DNA of 64,000 nucleotides from Powellomyces hirtus. Taxonomy: Eukaryota; Chytridiomycota; Chytridiomycetes; Spizellomycetales; Powellomycetaceae. How positions within the stretch are numbered: position 1 is the first letter of the stretch; each line of letters starts with the position of its first letter. The notes beneath the pieces are model-generated. The model did no database searches. It was given only the letters and a program-made list of their open reading frames with translations, and had not been told where the DNA came from. The stretch is from the NCBI GenBank assembly GCA_025526995.1, contig JAHLKG010000011.1, positions 248,001-312,000 of the forward strand, written 5' to 3'. A program made the position numbers and the translations under genes. Of this stretch, positions 1-11,186 are shown in pieces.

Positions 1-949
1 TGCATAAAAGTATAATCCGGTCTCCTTCGGTCAGGACATATTTCAATCCGGACTGTGCCATGAAGCTCCAGGCGACAGACAGCAAGTATGGGTCAAAGTA
101 GAAGGGCCTAATAGACATGTATCAGAACACAAAGATACGTGGGTAATGATAAAATGGTAAAAAATACCGCTGAGCTTCGGTTTTAATTTGACGTGGTCGC
201 AAAATGCCTAGAAGCGCTCTTGCCCCACCATGATCCCGACTCAAAGCGCGTAGGTAGCCGAACACCAGAAGCACGGCATACGCAAGATGGCCCCACGCAT
301 AGGATTCGACTCCACAGGTGTCCACAGCTTCTCCAGTGTGAGAGGTACATGACAGGAGTGTCAAACTGAAGGTAGTCAAGCATCGCACCAGCAGTGCAAA
401 CCCTTCGACCTTTGCTCGAACATTGTACATGAGGCTACTCTGCACTATCAGATACATAGGCTCACTGCATAGCTCCACTAGCGTAGCCAAGATGTATATC
501 CTCGTAGCGTTCGAAGGACCAGGATTGCTTGCCGTCGACTGCCGAAAAAGTGCAAACAGTCCCACTAGAAGCAAACCCACCAGCATGGGCAGGTAGGAGA
601 GATTTATTAACTGTTGCCTCCGTATATCCCGCCTGACTGCTCTCTTCTTCGAAGCATCGTGATCGGAATTTGGAGCCACTGTTGTGTCATCATCCGCAGA
701 ATCCTCTGAGCTTCGGAGCAATGCCATACGCAGGTTCTCCCTGGAGAGAAACAATATTGTTCCAGAAAGGAGCTCCAAGCCCGAGGCCATGCCAACGGTA
801 GTGATCGACGAAACTCTTTGAATAAAGTTATTCAGTAGAAAGGTAGCCATTCGCGACGACAATTGCAGAAGGAACAGATAACCGGCACCCTTGATGCTCG
901 AGTTCAGGGCATTCTGCCCCTCCCTTCCATGAGAAGGGTCTTGCACCAT
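1..949 (-). CDS. RFT1: RFT1, ER lipid-linked oligosaccharide translocation protein (5' part; runs off left edge)
   Basis: RFT1 is a multi-pass ER membrane protein needed for N-glycosylation, at or around flipping of Man5GlcNAc2-PP-dolichol to the lumen. Exon 1 is 168-949 and begins at ATG 949 (MVQDPSHG...); the reading frame stays open a little upstream but has no earlier ATG. The N-terminal stretch GAGYLFLLQLSSRMATFLLN and the segment LFLSRENLRMALLR match the family. A 60-nt intron (108-167, GTATTT...TTAG) leads to exon 2 (1-107), which continues in phase with PFYFDPYLLSVAWSF and YVLTEGDRI, both family signatures. Several hydrophobic segments are visible. The 3' end lies outside the window. 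It is divergently arranged with the PP2A scaffold gene, with 298 bp between the two start codons. Identification is firm; the exact start is less so. Confidence 0.93.
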
Positions 950-1247
950 CGCCGTCAGTGGACCGCAAAGCAAGGCAGAAATGCTGGCGACGAACAAACG
1001 GAGGGCATCTCAACGTCGCTTCGTTCGCTTACGCCAGCGCGTCTGCAACTAACCGCACTTGCAAGCCAAACGAGAGCAACGAGACCCACTTCGAGTTCCC
1101 ACAGGTTGCCAACCACTGAATACGCTGACGACTTGTACCTTGCGTTTACGCACGCTCAAAGCGCAACCGAAAATACGTCAATATCGACCTATCACCGACC
1201 CATCGAACTGAAAAATTGGACTTGTAACCCGCGTGCTCAATTTCACC
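950..1247. promoter_or_regulatory. Shared divergent promoter region of RFT1 and the PP2A scaffold gene
   Basis: This 298-bp stretch lies between two start codons facing away from each other, so it must hold both 5' UTRs and core promoters. I see no clear TATA box and no supported gene. Confidence 0.5.
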
Positions 1248-3726
1248 ATGAACACGGAAGACGCCGACGAAACTTTGTACCCCATTGCTATCTTGATTGA
1301 TGAGCTGAAACACGAAGATGCATCCCTCCGTGTGAACGCTGTCCGCCGTCTTGCAACGATTGCATTGGCGCTGGGTCCCGAAAGAACGCGTGATGAACTC
1401 ATCCCTTTCCTCGAAGGTGAGATGCAAATGCAATTTGCACTTTCACGCGTTACCGATGGGCGAACGCGGGAAAAGGATGTCTTGAGCAGCTACAAATTAG
1501 GACAAGACTTGACACGAGTTTTTTTTGTCGTCTTGCAGACTCCATTGATGACGAGGATGAGGTTCTTTTGGTTCTTGCCGAGGAGTTGGGAGGGTTTGTG
1601 GAATATGTCGGAGGTCCCCAGTACGGTCACCTTCTGTTGCCTACTCTGGAAACATTGGCAGCCGTAGAGGAGACAGTCGTTAGAGATAAGGTCTGTAACC
1701 ACTGGAGACTCTTCTGCGTCCATCACGCATGGGCTGATTTTGGTTGTTGATGAAGGCCGTGGAGTCGATCGCCAAGATTGGCGTTCTTTTGGGACAACAA
1801 CAAATTGAGGAGCATTACATCCCAATGATTCGAAGACTTTCCATTGGAGACTGGTTTACCAGCCGAACCAGTGCCTGCGGATTGTATGCACCCGCTTACT
1901 CCTTGAGTACACCAAATACCCAAGAGGAGCTGAGGAGGTATATTTACCAGCATCAGTATGGAATCTCCCGGTCTGATACTGAAGTCCTTGGATAGGCTGT
2001 ATGGTTTGCTCTGCAATGACGACACGCCCATGGTTCGCCGTGCAGCTGGCACACATTTGGCGGTGAGAGATGACTTACATGGAAAATCAGCGATAATCTA
2101 TCCCTAAAGTCAATCAATCTTTACAGAAATTGACCAAGGAGGTCTCAAAGGAACATGTTTTGTCAGAAATCATTCCTTTGTTCCGACACCTTGCGATAGA
2201 TGAGCAGGACTCGGTTCGCCTTTTGACCGTGGAGAGCCTTGTTGCGATTGCAGAAGTTCTCTCTCCGGAGGAGACGAAAGCTCAGATCCTCGAAATCCTC
2301 CGAACAATGTGCACTGACAAGTCATGGAGGGTGCGGTATATGATTGCGGACAAATTTGTTCAGGTACATAAGATGGATTTCACTTGCAAGCAGCAATACT
2401 AGCGCATGACTTGCTGTTCCTGGAACTAACACATCTCTCCAATTCTCTTCCAGCTGGCAAAAGCCGTCGGAGCCGATATTGTCCGCGAAGATCTCATCAC
2501 CGCCTTTGTCGCGCTATTGAAAGACAACGAAGCGGAAGTCCGAACTGCCGCAGCGGGACAAGTACCAGGTATATTTCCGCGATGTCGCTACATGACCATA
2601 AATGCATAAGACGCTGAACGATGATGTTGAACAGGGTTCAGCACGCTTATCGACAAGGACTCTGTTTTGCGCGAGATTATGCCATGTGTCAAAGAGCTGG
2701 TCACCGACACTTCCCAGCATGTGCGCGCTGCGCTGGCCACTCAGATCAGTGGTTTGGCGCCATTTTTGGGCAAGGACCAGTAAGTATTATATCAAGTACC
2801 AGTTTTTGACGTACAAGCATTAACCTTTTGCCGCAGGACCATCGACCACCTGCTTCCTCTGTTTTTGGCTCTATTGAAGGATGAGGCTCCGGAGGTCCGC
2901 CTGAACATCATCTCCAAGCTTGACCGGGTGAATGAAGGTAATGCAAAAAGATTTGCGCTGCACGATCCACGCTGTTCTCAATCTCATGAGTGTAATTCCC
3001 CAGTGATCGGCATTGAGCTGTTGTCGCAATCCCTCCTGCCGGCTATCATTGAGCTGCAAGAAGACAAACAATGGCGCGTCCGTCTGGCTATCATCGAGAA
3101 CATCCCACTTCTGGCTAGCCAATTGGTAACAAAAAATACATACCAAAGGCGTTACAGACCATGTGCAATATTCTGACACCGATCATTCCGGTAGGGCGTT
3201 GCGTTTTTCGATGAAAAGCTGGCGGAGCTGTGCATGAATTGGCTTGGAGATAGTGTCTTCTCCATTCGAGAGGCAGCCACAATCAACTTGCGGAAGTTGA
3301 CAGAAGTGTTTGGAGTGGAATGGGCCAAGCAAGCCATCATTCCCAAGATTCTCGAGATGTCGACACACGAAAACTACCTGTACCGTATGACAACGGTATT
3401 TGCGCTTACTGTAAGTTCTGAACGTGCATTCGATGAGTGTAGTCACACCCGCTAAATGTGTCCTGTAGGCTATTGCGTCCGCTGTCAACGGTGACGCCCT
3501 GCGTGACTTCATCCTGCCAACGGTTATTACCCTTGCGGCGGATCCCATCCCCAACATCCGTTTCAATGTAGCCAAGTGCTTTGAGCAAATCATCCCACTG
3601 GCGAAGAAGGCGAACATGACTGGAACTGTGAATGATCAAATCAAGCCGGCTCTTGCCAAACTTTCCGAAGACAGTGATAACGACGTGAGATTCTATGCTC
3701 AGCGTGCGGCCGCAACCGCCTGGTAA
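1248..3726 (+). CDS. TPD3: Protein phosphatase 2A scaffold (A/PR65) subunit, HEAT-repeat protein
   Basis: This is the scaffold of the PP2A heterotrimer, which joins catalytic and B-type subunits. Translation begins at ATG 1248 ([20 protein letters not shown]). Eleven exons: 1248-1416, 1539-1690, 1756-1937, 1996-2062, 2127-2363, 2454-2568, 2635-2779, 2837-2937, 3004-3125, 3195-3410 and 3469-3726. Together they follow human PR65 from end to end. Landmarks are [49 protein letters not shown] and [16 protein letters not shown], all within HEAT repeats. The last exon reads ...AAATAW then TAA (3724-3726). The final TGG-TAA also forms a GTAAG donor, and splicing to 3790 would instead create a TGA stop across the junction, changing the product by one residue at most. 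I am confident of the product. Confidence 0.95.
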
Positions 3727-4186
3727 GAACTCTTGACGCATGCACGGCTCAATGTCGTTGGCCTCGAACTGATGACTCTGCTCTTGTAGAATGAAGTGGC
3801 GAGAGTGATCACAAACAAGTCTATTTCGGCGTCCCACTTTTGTCAAGAGGTAGCCCCGAGAGACATTTGATGAGTGAGACATTTGATGAGCTCGCACTCT
3901 TCAGCCATCTGACTTAACAGGATCATGGCTAGTGGGAACAATGGAAATTCATGCGTCGTTGCCGAACGAGCACTAGTAGTATGTAGCGGTCGACAGTAAT
4001 GAACATCAAATGATTTGAACATGTGTGCCACAACTGAAGTACTGCATTTACTCCGCGGATTTCACATGCAAGGGATGGACGTGGAAGTTGTTATAGGTCG
4101 CTCAAAAAAATCTCTATTATGAATAAAAAGTGGAAATATACCGAAAACGGTGGAGAAAGCTCAAGCAGTGAGGAGGTGCGGACTGC
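3727..4186. other. Convergent 3' intergenic region
   Basis: This region lies between the 3' ends of the PP2A scaffold gene and cytochrome c. I see no gene. It contains a short tandem duplication at 3860-3891 and an A/T-rich stretch near 4100-4140 that probably carries 3' end signals. Confidence 0.5.
3860..3891. repeat. Two-copy 16-bp tandem repeat
   Basis: The unit gagacatttgatgag plus one variable base occurs twice in direct succession (3860-3875 and 3876-3891). It looks like a simple slippage duplication in noncoding sequence. Confidence 0.8.
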
Positions 4187-4838
4187 TTAGGCGGTGGCTT
4201 CCTTCAGGTAGGCAATGGTATCGGCACGGTCCTGGGGTTTCTTGAAACCAGCGAACACCATCTTGGTCTATTACAAAGAAAGGAAGGATAAGCCACATGC
4301 TCTCATGGGAAGAGTTTCTGAATATCTCCTCAATTTGCGGGAGCAACTTACGCCAGGCACGAACTTCTTGGGGTTCTCGAGGTAGGTGAACATCTGCTCC
4401 TCGGTCCATACGACCTGCTTCTTCTGCATGGCGGCAGAGTAGGAGAAGCCCTCGGCGGTACCGGAAGTACGACCAAAGAGGCCGTGCAAGTTAGGTCCAA
4501 CCTATACAACAGGAATTAGCATTGAAACAGTTGAACTATCAAAAACCTATCCCCGTTCTACATTCTAATACCTTGTGCGGGGCACCCTAGACGAGCAGCA
4601 AACGGGATGAGCATAAGACCGGAAATCAAAAAGGATGCCGGTGGTATTGCCAGCAAAAAACACCAACCTTCTCCACAACGTGGCACTGGGCGCATCGGGT
4701 CTTGAAGAGCTTAGCTCCGTTGGTAGGGTTACCTATTTAGACATTCCAAGATGTTGGCAGATGAACGAACCAACGAGAGCAAAACTTCGGCTTCTCGTAT
4801 TTACGGAAACGGGGATCCTTACCTTCTGGCATAGACAT
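4187..4838 (-). CDS. CYC1: Cytochrome c
   Basis: This is the soluble electron carrier between complexes III and IV in the mitochondrial intermembrane space. Five exons: 4823-4838, 4668-4732, 4572-4586, 4352-4501 and 4187-4267, totalling 108 residues, the normal length. The haem-binding motif CAQCH is at residues 19-23, the loop [14 protein letters not shown] follows, and the axial methionine lies in PGTKMVFAG (Met84). The C-terminus [12 protein letters not shown] fits the family. The third exon is only 15 nt and encodes GAPHK; without it the conserved segment between CxxCH and VGPNLHG would be shortened. The donor before it reads GTTGGT, which is off consensus. All exon phases agree. A matrix-targeting peptide is absent, as expected for cytochrome c. 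Confidence 0.95.
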
Positions 4839-5397
4839 TATTGATATATGGTATGGGTGTGGGGTTGGTTGTGCGTGTGGGGTGAGTTTGAAGCTTGAAG
4901 CGAAGGAGTTGCGGAAGCGTGGCCGAATGATATCCGCTTTTGTTTTGCAAAAATTTTCCGGGCCGTTCCGGTCGCTATGCATGACGCGGCTGTACAGAAT
5001 TGCCCATCCAAACAAACGTAATCCATCAATAACAGACGCGTCAACTCAACCCGCACGCGTCTGTGGCCAAGAAAAACCTATCAACCCCACCCCCACCCCC
5101 ACTCGCACGCTCTTTCAAATGCCAAGAGTTTTGTTCTAGCAACAATGATGACATCGACAATGCTAATAAGCGATGAAAGTGCAGGCATCATCATGCTGAC
5201 GTCTCAATATGAACATTGTTGCATTCACGCCGGGTAAATTGAGGTGCGATACGTAGCCACCTGAGGTCCGGTGCGTGTGTGTATATTTCTACTTTTGAGC
5301 TATAGACGTGTACTATCAATCAGACGTGAATCGATACAACTATACTAGGCGGTCATACGAATTGTAGGACGCTATGGGTTGGCCGATGAGGATACAG
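4839..5397. promoter_or_regulatory. Upstream region of cytochrome c
   Basis: This 559-bp region precedes the cytochrome c gene and lies beyond the 3' end of the RING gene. No coding sequence is supported. It has a C-rich run near 5089-5103 and an inverted repeat with ACGCGT cores at 5033-5063. Confidence 0.5.
5033..5063. repeat. 9-bp inverted repeat with two ACGCGT cores
   Basis: The arms CAGACGCGT (5033-5041) and ACGCGTCTG (5055-5063) are perfect inverted copies separated by 13 bp. Each carries ACGCGT, the core bound by MBF-type factors in yeasts. It sits about 200 bp upstream of the cytochrome c start codon. A regulatory role is inference. Confidence 0.6.
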
Positions 5398-6208
5398 CTA
5401 CGCGAAGGTCTCGACGAACTGAGCAATTTCCCCGCGACATTTAGGGCATTTGCTTTTACGGATCGTTCTCGTGATCTTTGTCGCACAAACAAGGCAAAGG
5501 ATGGTATGGCCGCAAGGAATAAGAACTGTCTTGATCACTCCGTCGAAGCAGACGCAGCAGGTTTGAGAATCGTCGGTAGTCTCGACCAGAACGGGAGGCG
5601 TCTCGAGCTCTGCCTTGGACTGCTTTACAAGACGATCAAGAGCCAGATCCATGGTGACAGTGCCCTCAACATCTCGGACAGCTGCGGCGATATCGCCGAG
5701 TGAGAAACCCATTGCAGCGAGTGAGCGAGTGATACTTTCAATGGGCGCCTCAGTGGAAGACATCTGTTTATCATCTCGAGCCTGCGTAGTAGGCCTGTCG
5801 ACAGTTCCCCACACAGACGCTGGAGGTGAAGGTGCAGGAGTGACCATGGCTGAGCGGATGGTTCCATTAGAGATTGTCGTGACTGGTCGCTTCGACTGAG
5901 TAGATTCGAGTGGTCGCAGCTCTTCTCCCCCGTGAGCGAACCAGCAGGTGTCCCCGTAAGAGCAGGTTCCGCTCTCAGACCATCGAGTGCAAATCCTGGT
6001 CTTTCGTTTCGTCTCGTCGTTGTTCTCGTGCTTATCTTTTGTTGATAGCTCCGATTGACTATGCGCGAAAGTGCATCTGGTGCCGTTCCTGCAAAACCTG
6101 TCTCTCTTGTAGTAGATGCAAAGCTCGGTCTGTGTACACGTGCTCACTGGTTAGTTGCACATTTCCAATGCGACTTTCCCTGTCGTTCCCTACCTTCCGG
6201 ACACTCAT
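5398..6208 (-). CDS. CCCH zinc-finger (x2), UBA-like and C-terminal RING protein, putative E3 ubiquitin ligase
   Basis: The first exon is 15 nt (6194-6208, encoding MSVRK) and is joined over a 64-nt intron with a CTAAC branch-like site to exon 2 (5398-6129), giving 248 residues. Two C-x8-C-x5-C-x3-H fingers are visible: Cys9/18/24-His28 and Cys52/61/67-His71, ending CTFAH and CWFAH. A UBA-like helix bundle (SITRSLAAMGFSLGDI and following, about residues 135-178) comes next. The C-terminus is a C3HC4 RING (CCVCFDGV, PCGHTILCLVC, CPKC, about 196-240). CCCH fingers usually bind RNA, and RING domains recruit E2 enzymes, so the likely role is RNA-linked ubiquitination, which is inference. I know of no single named orthologue with exactly this order. 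Confidence 0.85.
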
Positions 6209-7536
6209 GGTGCTCAGGAAATCTGGCAGAGTCGATTGCTGATGATTACTTTGCTTTGACTGACGGCTAAGGATTGCTGTCTAATGCATGTAATCTGATG
6301 ACTGGCAAACTACCTCTAAGTGGCGGGAACGTCCGAACTGTCGAGTGTTCATCATGAGTCACTCACTCACTGGCTGTGCGACAAATGGCGGACAAGAATA
6401 TAATGGGGAAGAGCGCTTGAACGCGCTTTGCAAATTACATACACAGCCACCCAATCCCGCACAATCTGGCACGTGACTTTCCCCTTTGCCGAGCGCATTT
6501 GGCTGGTGGCGTAAAACACACATAAAAACATATATATAAACTTGGGCGCTCCCTCATGTCTGTCCTCGCATTTAACGTCGAAACATCTCCATTTCCATTA
6601 GCCATTTTTTTCGTCATCTATTCTCGATGAAAGCGTACAGAACTACCACTATCTTCCCACAAAGCAGACAAACGCCCTGTCGCGCGACGCGTTTGCTTTA
6701 GCCGTCTGCGTATGCGCAGGTGTCAAGAGTTGGATGTGACTGGGCTTTGGCAAGTGCAAATGCATCTATCTTGGTGGTTTCTCACATTCTACAGGATAGC
6801 CCTATGCTGTCCTTGCGCGAGCCGTCAAGAGACTGACTGGATCAGCATGGCTTCAGTGATGGAATCGACATGAGCAAGTCTTGTTAGCATGGCAACAGTG
6901 CTAATTAACTTTGACGCGGGCCACACGCGCTTACGCACTAAAGCTATCACACTTCCTGACTTTACCATCCTGGGCCTCCTCTGGCCCCGTTATCCACCGA
7001 TCCCTGGTTGGATTCCCCCCTACGGGATCACATCATCCTGCCTATCTTGCACTCCTGCTGACAGGACATCGCGCCCACCGCTGAACTGTTCTGTTCTTCT
7101 TTCCTGGTACCTTACGGGTTGCCGAAATACTGTCACCGCCCAATTCTTGCTTTTGCTCAGTCCTGCAATCCGGCTCAGTGCATCTCTTCTCTCTGGTTTC
7201 GAAATCTGGTTGGAATTGGATTTGGAAACAGTTTGGAGTAGGTGTGGCCGTGTGGGAGCCAAAGTGCCTCCCACTTTATACACTTTATACAGCGTGAGTT
7301 TTCCCACAACTCTTCCTCAAATCAGGCTGTTTTGCTGCAATGTTCTGTTATCGCTTGTTGTACTGATTCCGAGTTCTCACATGCACGTTTGGCATTGGCT
7401 CTGATTTGTTTGTGCAGGTTGGAAGGAACGTGTGAAGGGGTCCTGTGACGCCGCAGTGAGATAGTGCGGTGAGGGTGTGGATTTCCGGGGCGCGGAAGCA
7501 CATGACAATCTGGGAGTTGAATTTCATAATATTCAA
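6209..7536. promoter_or_regulatory. Long intergenic region upstream of the Zn2Cys6 regulator
   Basis: This 1.3-kb stretch lies between two start codons facing away from each other. It includes TATA-like runs near 6530-6541 and 7278-7290. Open frames of up to 171 codons occur on both strands, but they lack recognisable domains, start contexts or splice support, so I treat them as chance. Its length fits a complex promoter for the downstream transcription factor. Confidence 0.45.
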
Positions 7537-9018
7537 ATGCGCACCCCGATCATAAAGCGGGCGATGTCGGATGGACCGACAACGCCCACTGGGAGGCCAA
7601 AACGAGCGCAGGTCAAGAATGCTTGTGGTAAGTTGACGCAAATGTGCTTTTGATAAACATGTCGCATTTGTTCCCTTTGCACATGTTCTTATGGCAATAA
7701 CCCATGTGCAGTCAATTGTCAACGCGCATGCAAGAAATGTGACGAGGCCCGTCCCTGTTCCCGATGTGTCAAGTTCAACCTGATGGATTCATGTCGCGAT
7801 TCAGAGAGAAAGGAACGGACCAAAGGTGAGAAACACAATGGGTACTGGGGGTGTTGCGCGGACTGACAAATCGTGGCTGATGCAGGCTTTAAACGTGGAT
7901 CTTATAAACGTACTTCTTCTTCAGGTGCGCATTTGTAGTGCGTTGCTGTGCACTTTAATGCTTCATGTCTCATCTTCAACGATCTTCTGTTCTTTCATTC
8001 AGCTTCTGAGATTTATCGGAGCGATACAGATAACTACTATGATTCTGCCAGCGAATATCATAGCGGCAATGATCAGAAAAGCGGAAAGACGATCCTAGCC
8101 ACGGCATTGATAAAATCGACGATTCCATCCACCGACTACACTCACTCCCCACAGCTCGCCATGGCTGCAGAGTTTGAACATCGGGCAGGAGGGCTGGCTG
8201 CGCAGCCAGCTCTCCCGCCTTATCACCATCTTTACATTGCACCTGCGAATCCCAGCGCATCATCAGCATCGTCATCATCACACTTTCACCACCATCATCA
8301 TCTGCGGCACTCGCCGCTGTCATCGAGTTATGAAGTCGAGCAGACTGACTGGAGCAAATTACAAGTGCTGTCAACATTGTGCAGCGCTGTTTTGGACGAT
8401 AAGCATGATGATGGAACTGCAGCACCGGTAACTCCACAGGGATGTCGGGCGAAACAGTGGGTGACCAACCGCCACAGTGGCAGCACCGACGCTTTTGTTG
8501 GAAATCATAGCAGCCCAGTAACAATACCGGCCGCCGCGCCGACTGCCGACAACGTTCTGTCTGCGCCGACAGATTGCCTTGTTGATTTCGACCACTCAAC
8601 GCTGTCGACCTCACCCACATTCGCCTCGATGCTTTCCCACCACCCGCCCCTTCATTCTCCTCCCTCGCATCACTTGCATCACACGCACCAACATCACCAC
8701 CATCCGCCAAGTTATATACACCAGCCACACACATTGCAAACGCCTGCGGGCACCCTGGAACCTTCAGCAGCAGGATCCGTACTGCATTCGTCGTCGCTCT
8801 ACTCTCCGCTTCTCCCCTATCTCGATTACCGTCACGCGCGCCTCTCGCACCATCTTCCCAACTTTCGCCGCCCCTGGGAATACGGCTGCGAAGAAGGCTT
8901 TGAAGAGGCAACGGTTCTCATGAACAGATACACAGAAGTTGGAGAGGATTTGGAAGATTCCAAGCTAGAAGAGTGTCTTGGATTGCCGAAAGCAAGAGAT
9001 CCGTGGGGGGACTTTTGA
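7537..9018 (+). CDS. Zn(2)-Cys(6) fungal-type transcription factor with His-rich region
   Basis: Four exons (7537-7627, 7712-7825, 7886-7924, 8003-9018) give 419 residues. The N-terminal binuclear cluster is C30-x2-C33-x6-C40-x5-C46-x2-C49-x8-C58 (ACVNCQRACKKCDEARPC, then SRCVKFNLMDSC). A basic segment follows (KRGSYKR). This short-linker version with KKCDEARPC and a KRGxYKR tail resembles a class I recall from early-diverging fungi; that is recollection, not a search result. The rest is low complexity, rich in Ser, Pro and His (HFHHHHH and HHLHHTHQHHHH), with an acidic C-terminal end (EEGFEEATVL, DLEDSKLEECLG) that could activate transcription. No fungal_trans middle domain is visible. The zinc cluster is split over exons 1 and 2. 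DNA targets are unknown. Confidence 0.88.
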
Positions 9019-9253
9019 ACTACTTCTGCCACGTTTAATTTTTTGAACAATACTTGCCCATCAGTCTTTGGGATGAAATAGATTCCTAAGGAAATTGCCG
9101 CAACATCAACGGATGTTCAACCATTCATCTACTTGATCGAGTAGACTTTCTTCTTCAGGTTATGTCCGTCTTACTACTATGCCAAAAAGTAATTACACGG
9201 GATTACAGAGAAGACGTGCTGCATCACACGTCATCGCTTCATCCTCAAATTAA

Positions 9254-11186
9254 TCACACGGGCTTGTTGTCCTCCGCGCCACCCTTCTCCTCATCCACGT
9301 GCATGGTATCGTCGTCGAATCCACCAACGGGCATGTTTTGACGTTTCTTCTCGGTGGCTCCGTATCGCTCCATAAAGTACGAGAGCCAGAACGGATATAT
9401 GTCCTTGGGTTCTTTCGGGCCCCAGTCTTCTTTGTTTTCCACATCAGGTGGCACGAGGCGGCCGCCGGACACCTTTTTTAAGATGAGCAGTGTTCCATTG
9501 ATGGCAATATACGAGCCAAGACCAGCAATCAACCCGTGGGAAATGCTGTATGTTAAGGGCATGATCTGAAAGAAACATTGGAGGGTAAGGAAACGGAGGC
9601 AGCGAAGAGCAGGATGGCTATATCACAAGGAATCACTCACGGCAATGGTCAGGAACGCAGGGATAGCGTCTGGCAAGTATTTCCAGTTGATATTCATGAT
9701 GGTAGTTTGAGCCATCAGCACACCAATAACAAGCAACGCGGGTCCGGTGGCCCACGGTGGGAACGCCGCAAAAATGGGGGAAAAGAACAGACTGAGGATG
9801 AAGAAGAAGGACGTCGTGATGGCCGTGAGACCAGTACGACCACCCTCGGCGAGACCCGCACCGGATTCGATAAAAGCCGTGACCGGGGAAGATCCGAGAG
9901 CAGCGCCAATCATACAAGACGTTGCATCGGTCAAGAAGGCAGCGTACGAGCCCTCGAAATCACCGTTCTCGTCCATGAATCCAGCATAGTTGGCCATCGT
10001 GAACATGGTTCCGGTCGTGTCGAGGATGTCAACGTAGAGGAAAGTGATGAGAGCGACCCAGACTTCGCCTGTGTTGAGATTGAAGTCGAGAGCACCTGCA
10101 GTATGCTTGATGCGGGGCACAGAGACAACGGACTTGAAGTCCTCGTACATTTGGTTGCCTTGCACTGTGTCAGGGAAGTAGGTGATGGAGGTGTTGCGGA
10201 ACCAGCTGATGCCGGAAACAAAAAGAATTCCGATCAAGATGCTGCCCTTTACTCGGAACGCCATCAGCAGGGCGATGATCATGAATCCCAGAATGCCGAC
10301 CTGAAAGAAGAAGCAGACGACAGAAGTTAGCATCCCATTCCGGACCTCTGCTCAACCAACACCGCCTTACCCAGGTTGTAGGGGATTCCATTGTGCCGCT
10401 CTTGCAATGACCCATCTCGTCCTTCAAATCTGCGGGACACGCCCCCAGTGTGACAAGAGTCGACGACTCGCCCACAACAAGGCCGATACCAGCGGAGCTC
10501 TGAAGACCGATGAACGTGAGGAAAAGTCCGATTCCAGCCGCCGAGGCAGTTTTGATGGACATTGGGATGAATTTGGTAATCAACTGTCGCAGACCGACGG
10601 CAGACAGGACCACAAAAATGACTCCTTCGATGAATACGGCGGCGAGGGCGGTCTGGTAGCTTACGTTGCCGCTGCCCTGGAATCCAACGACTTGGTAGGT
10701 AAAGTAGGCGTTCAATCCTAGTCCAGGAGCGATGGCGAGCGGCAAGTTTGCGAGAAAGCCCATGAAAAACGTCGCAATGGCAGAAATGGCTGCTGTGGCA
10801 ACGACCAAATCTTGCTTCACTTCACGCAGACACTCCAGGTAGCCCGGGTCTTTCATGCAAACAGCGGGACCTCCCAATTCCTTACAGCCACATGTGCCTC
10901 CACTATCACTAATGATTGTAGCATTGACCTAGATGGAAAAAGCAGGTCAGACGCCAGTTACATTGCGCGTTAGCCTTGACCCACATAAACATACCGCCAT
11001 AATGTAGGCCATGGTGACGAAGGTTGCGAGACCCGCTCGCAACTCGGTCGTGAATCGTGTTCCAGCGCGCTCTCTCACGGCACCCGAGCCTTCCAATTTG
11101 AAGTACTTCCCGACTGCTGAGTGAGCTATTTTCCTGTTGAGAGAGGTGAGCAACTTTGCCACTGCGGAGGCGCTGAACATTGCCAT
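9254..11186 (-). CDS. AzgA-type purine (hypoxanthine/guanine/adenine) permease, NCS2/NAT-related
   Basis: Four exons (10995-11186, 10371-10928, 9641-10300, 9254-9565) encode 573 residues, the usual size for AzgA-like transporters. Family features are [20 protein letters not shown] near the N-terminus, [20 protein letters not shown] in the substrate region, [17 protein letters not shown], and [20 protein letters not shown]. About a dozen hydrophobic segments are present. It probably imports purines across the plasma membrane in symport with protons, as AzgA does in Aspergillus. All four exons join in phase. The C-terminal tail after the last membrane segment is hydrophilic and acidic. The 5' end faces Chibby across about 1 kb. 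Confidence 0.93.

Noticed and set aside
6889..7404. 171-codon frame in the promoter of the Zn2Cys6 gene
   Set aside because: Leu/Ser/Pro-rich with no domain, and a similar-sized frame overlaps on the other strand, as expected by chance.
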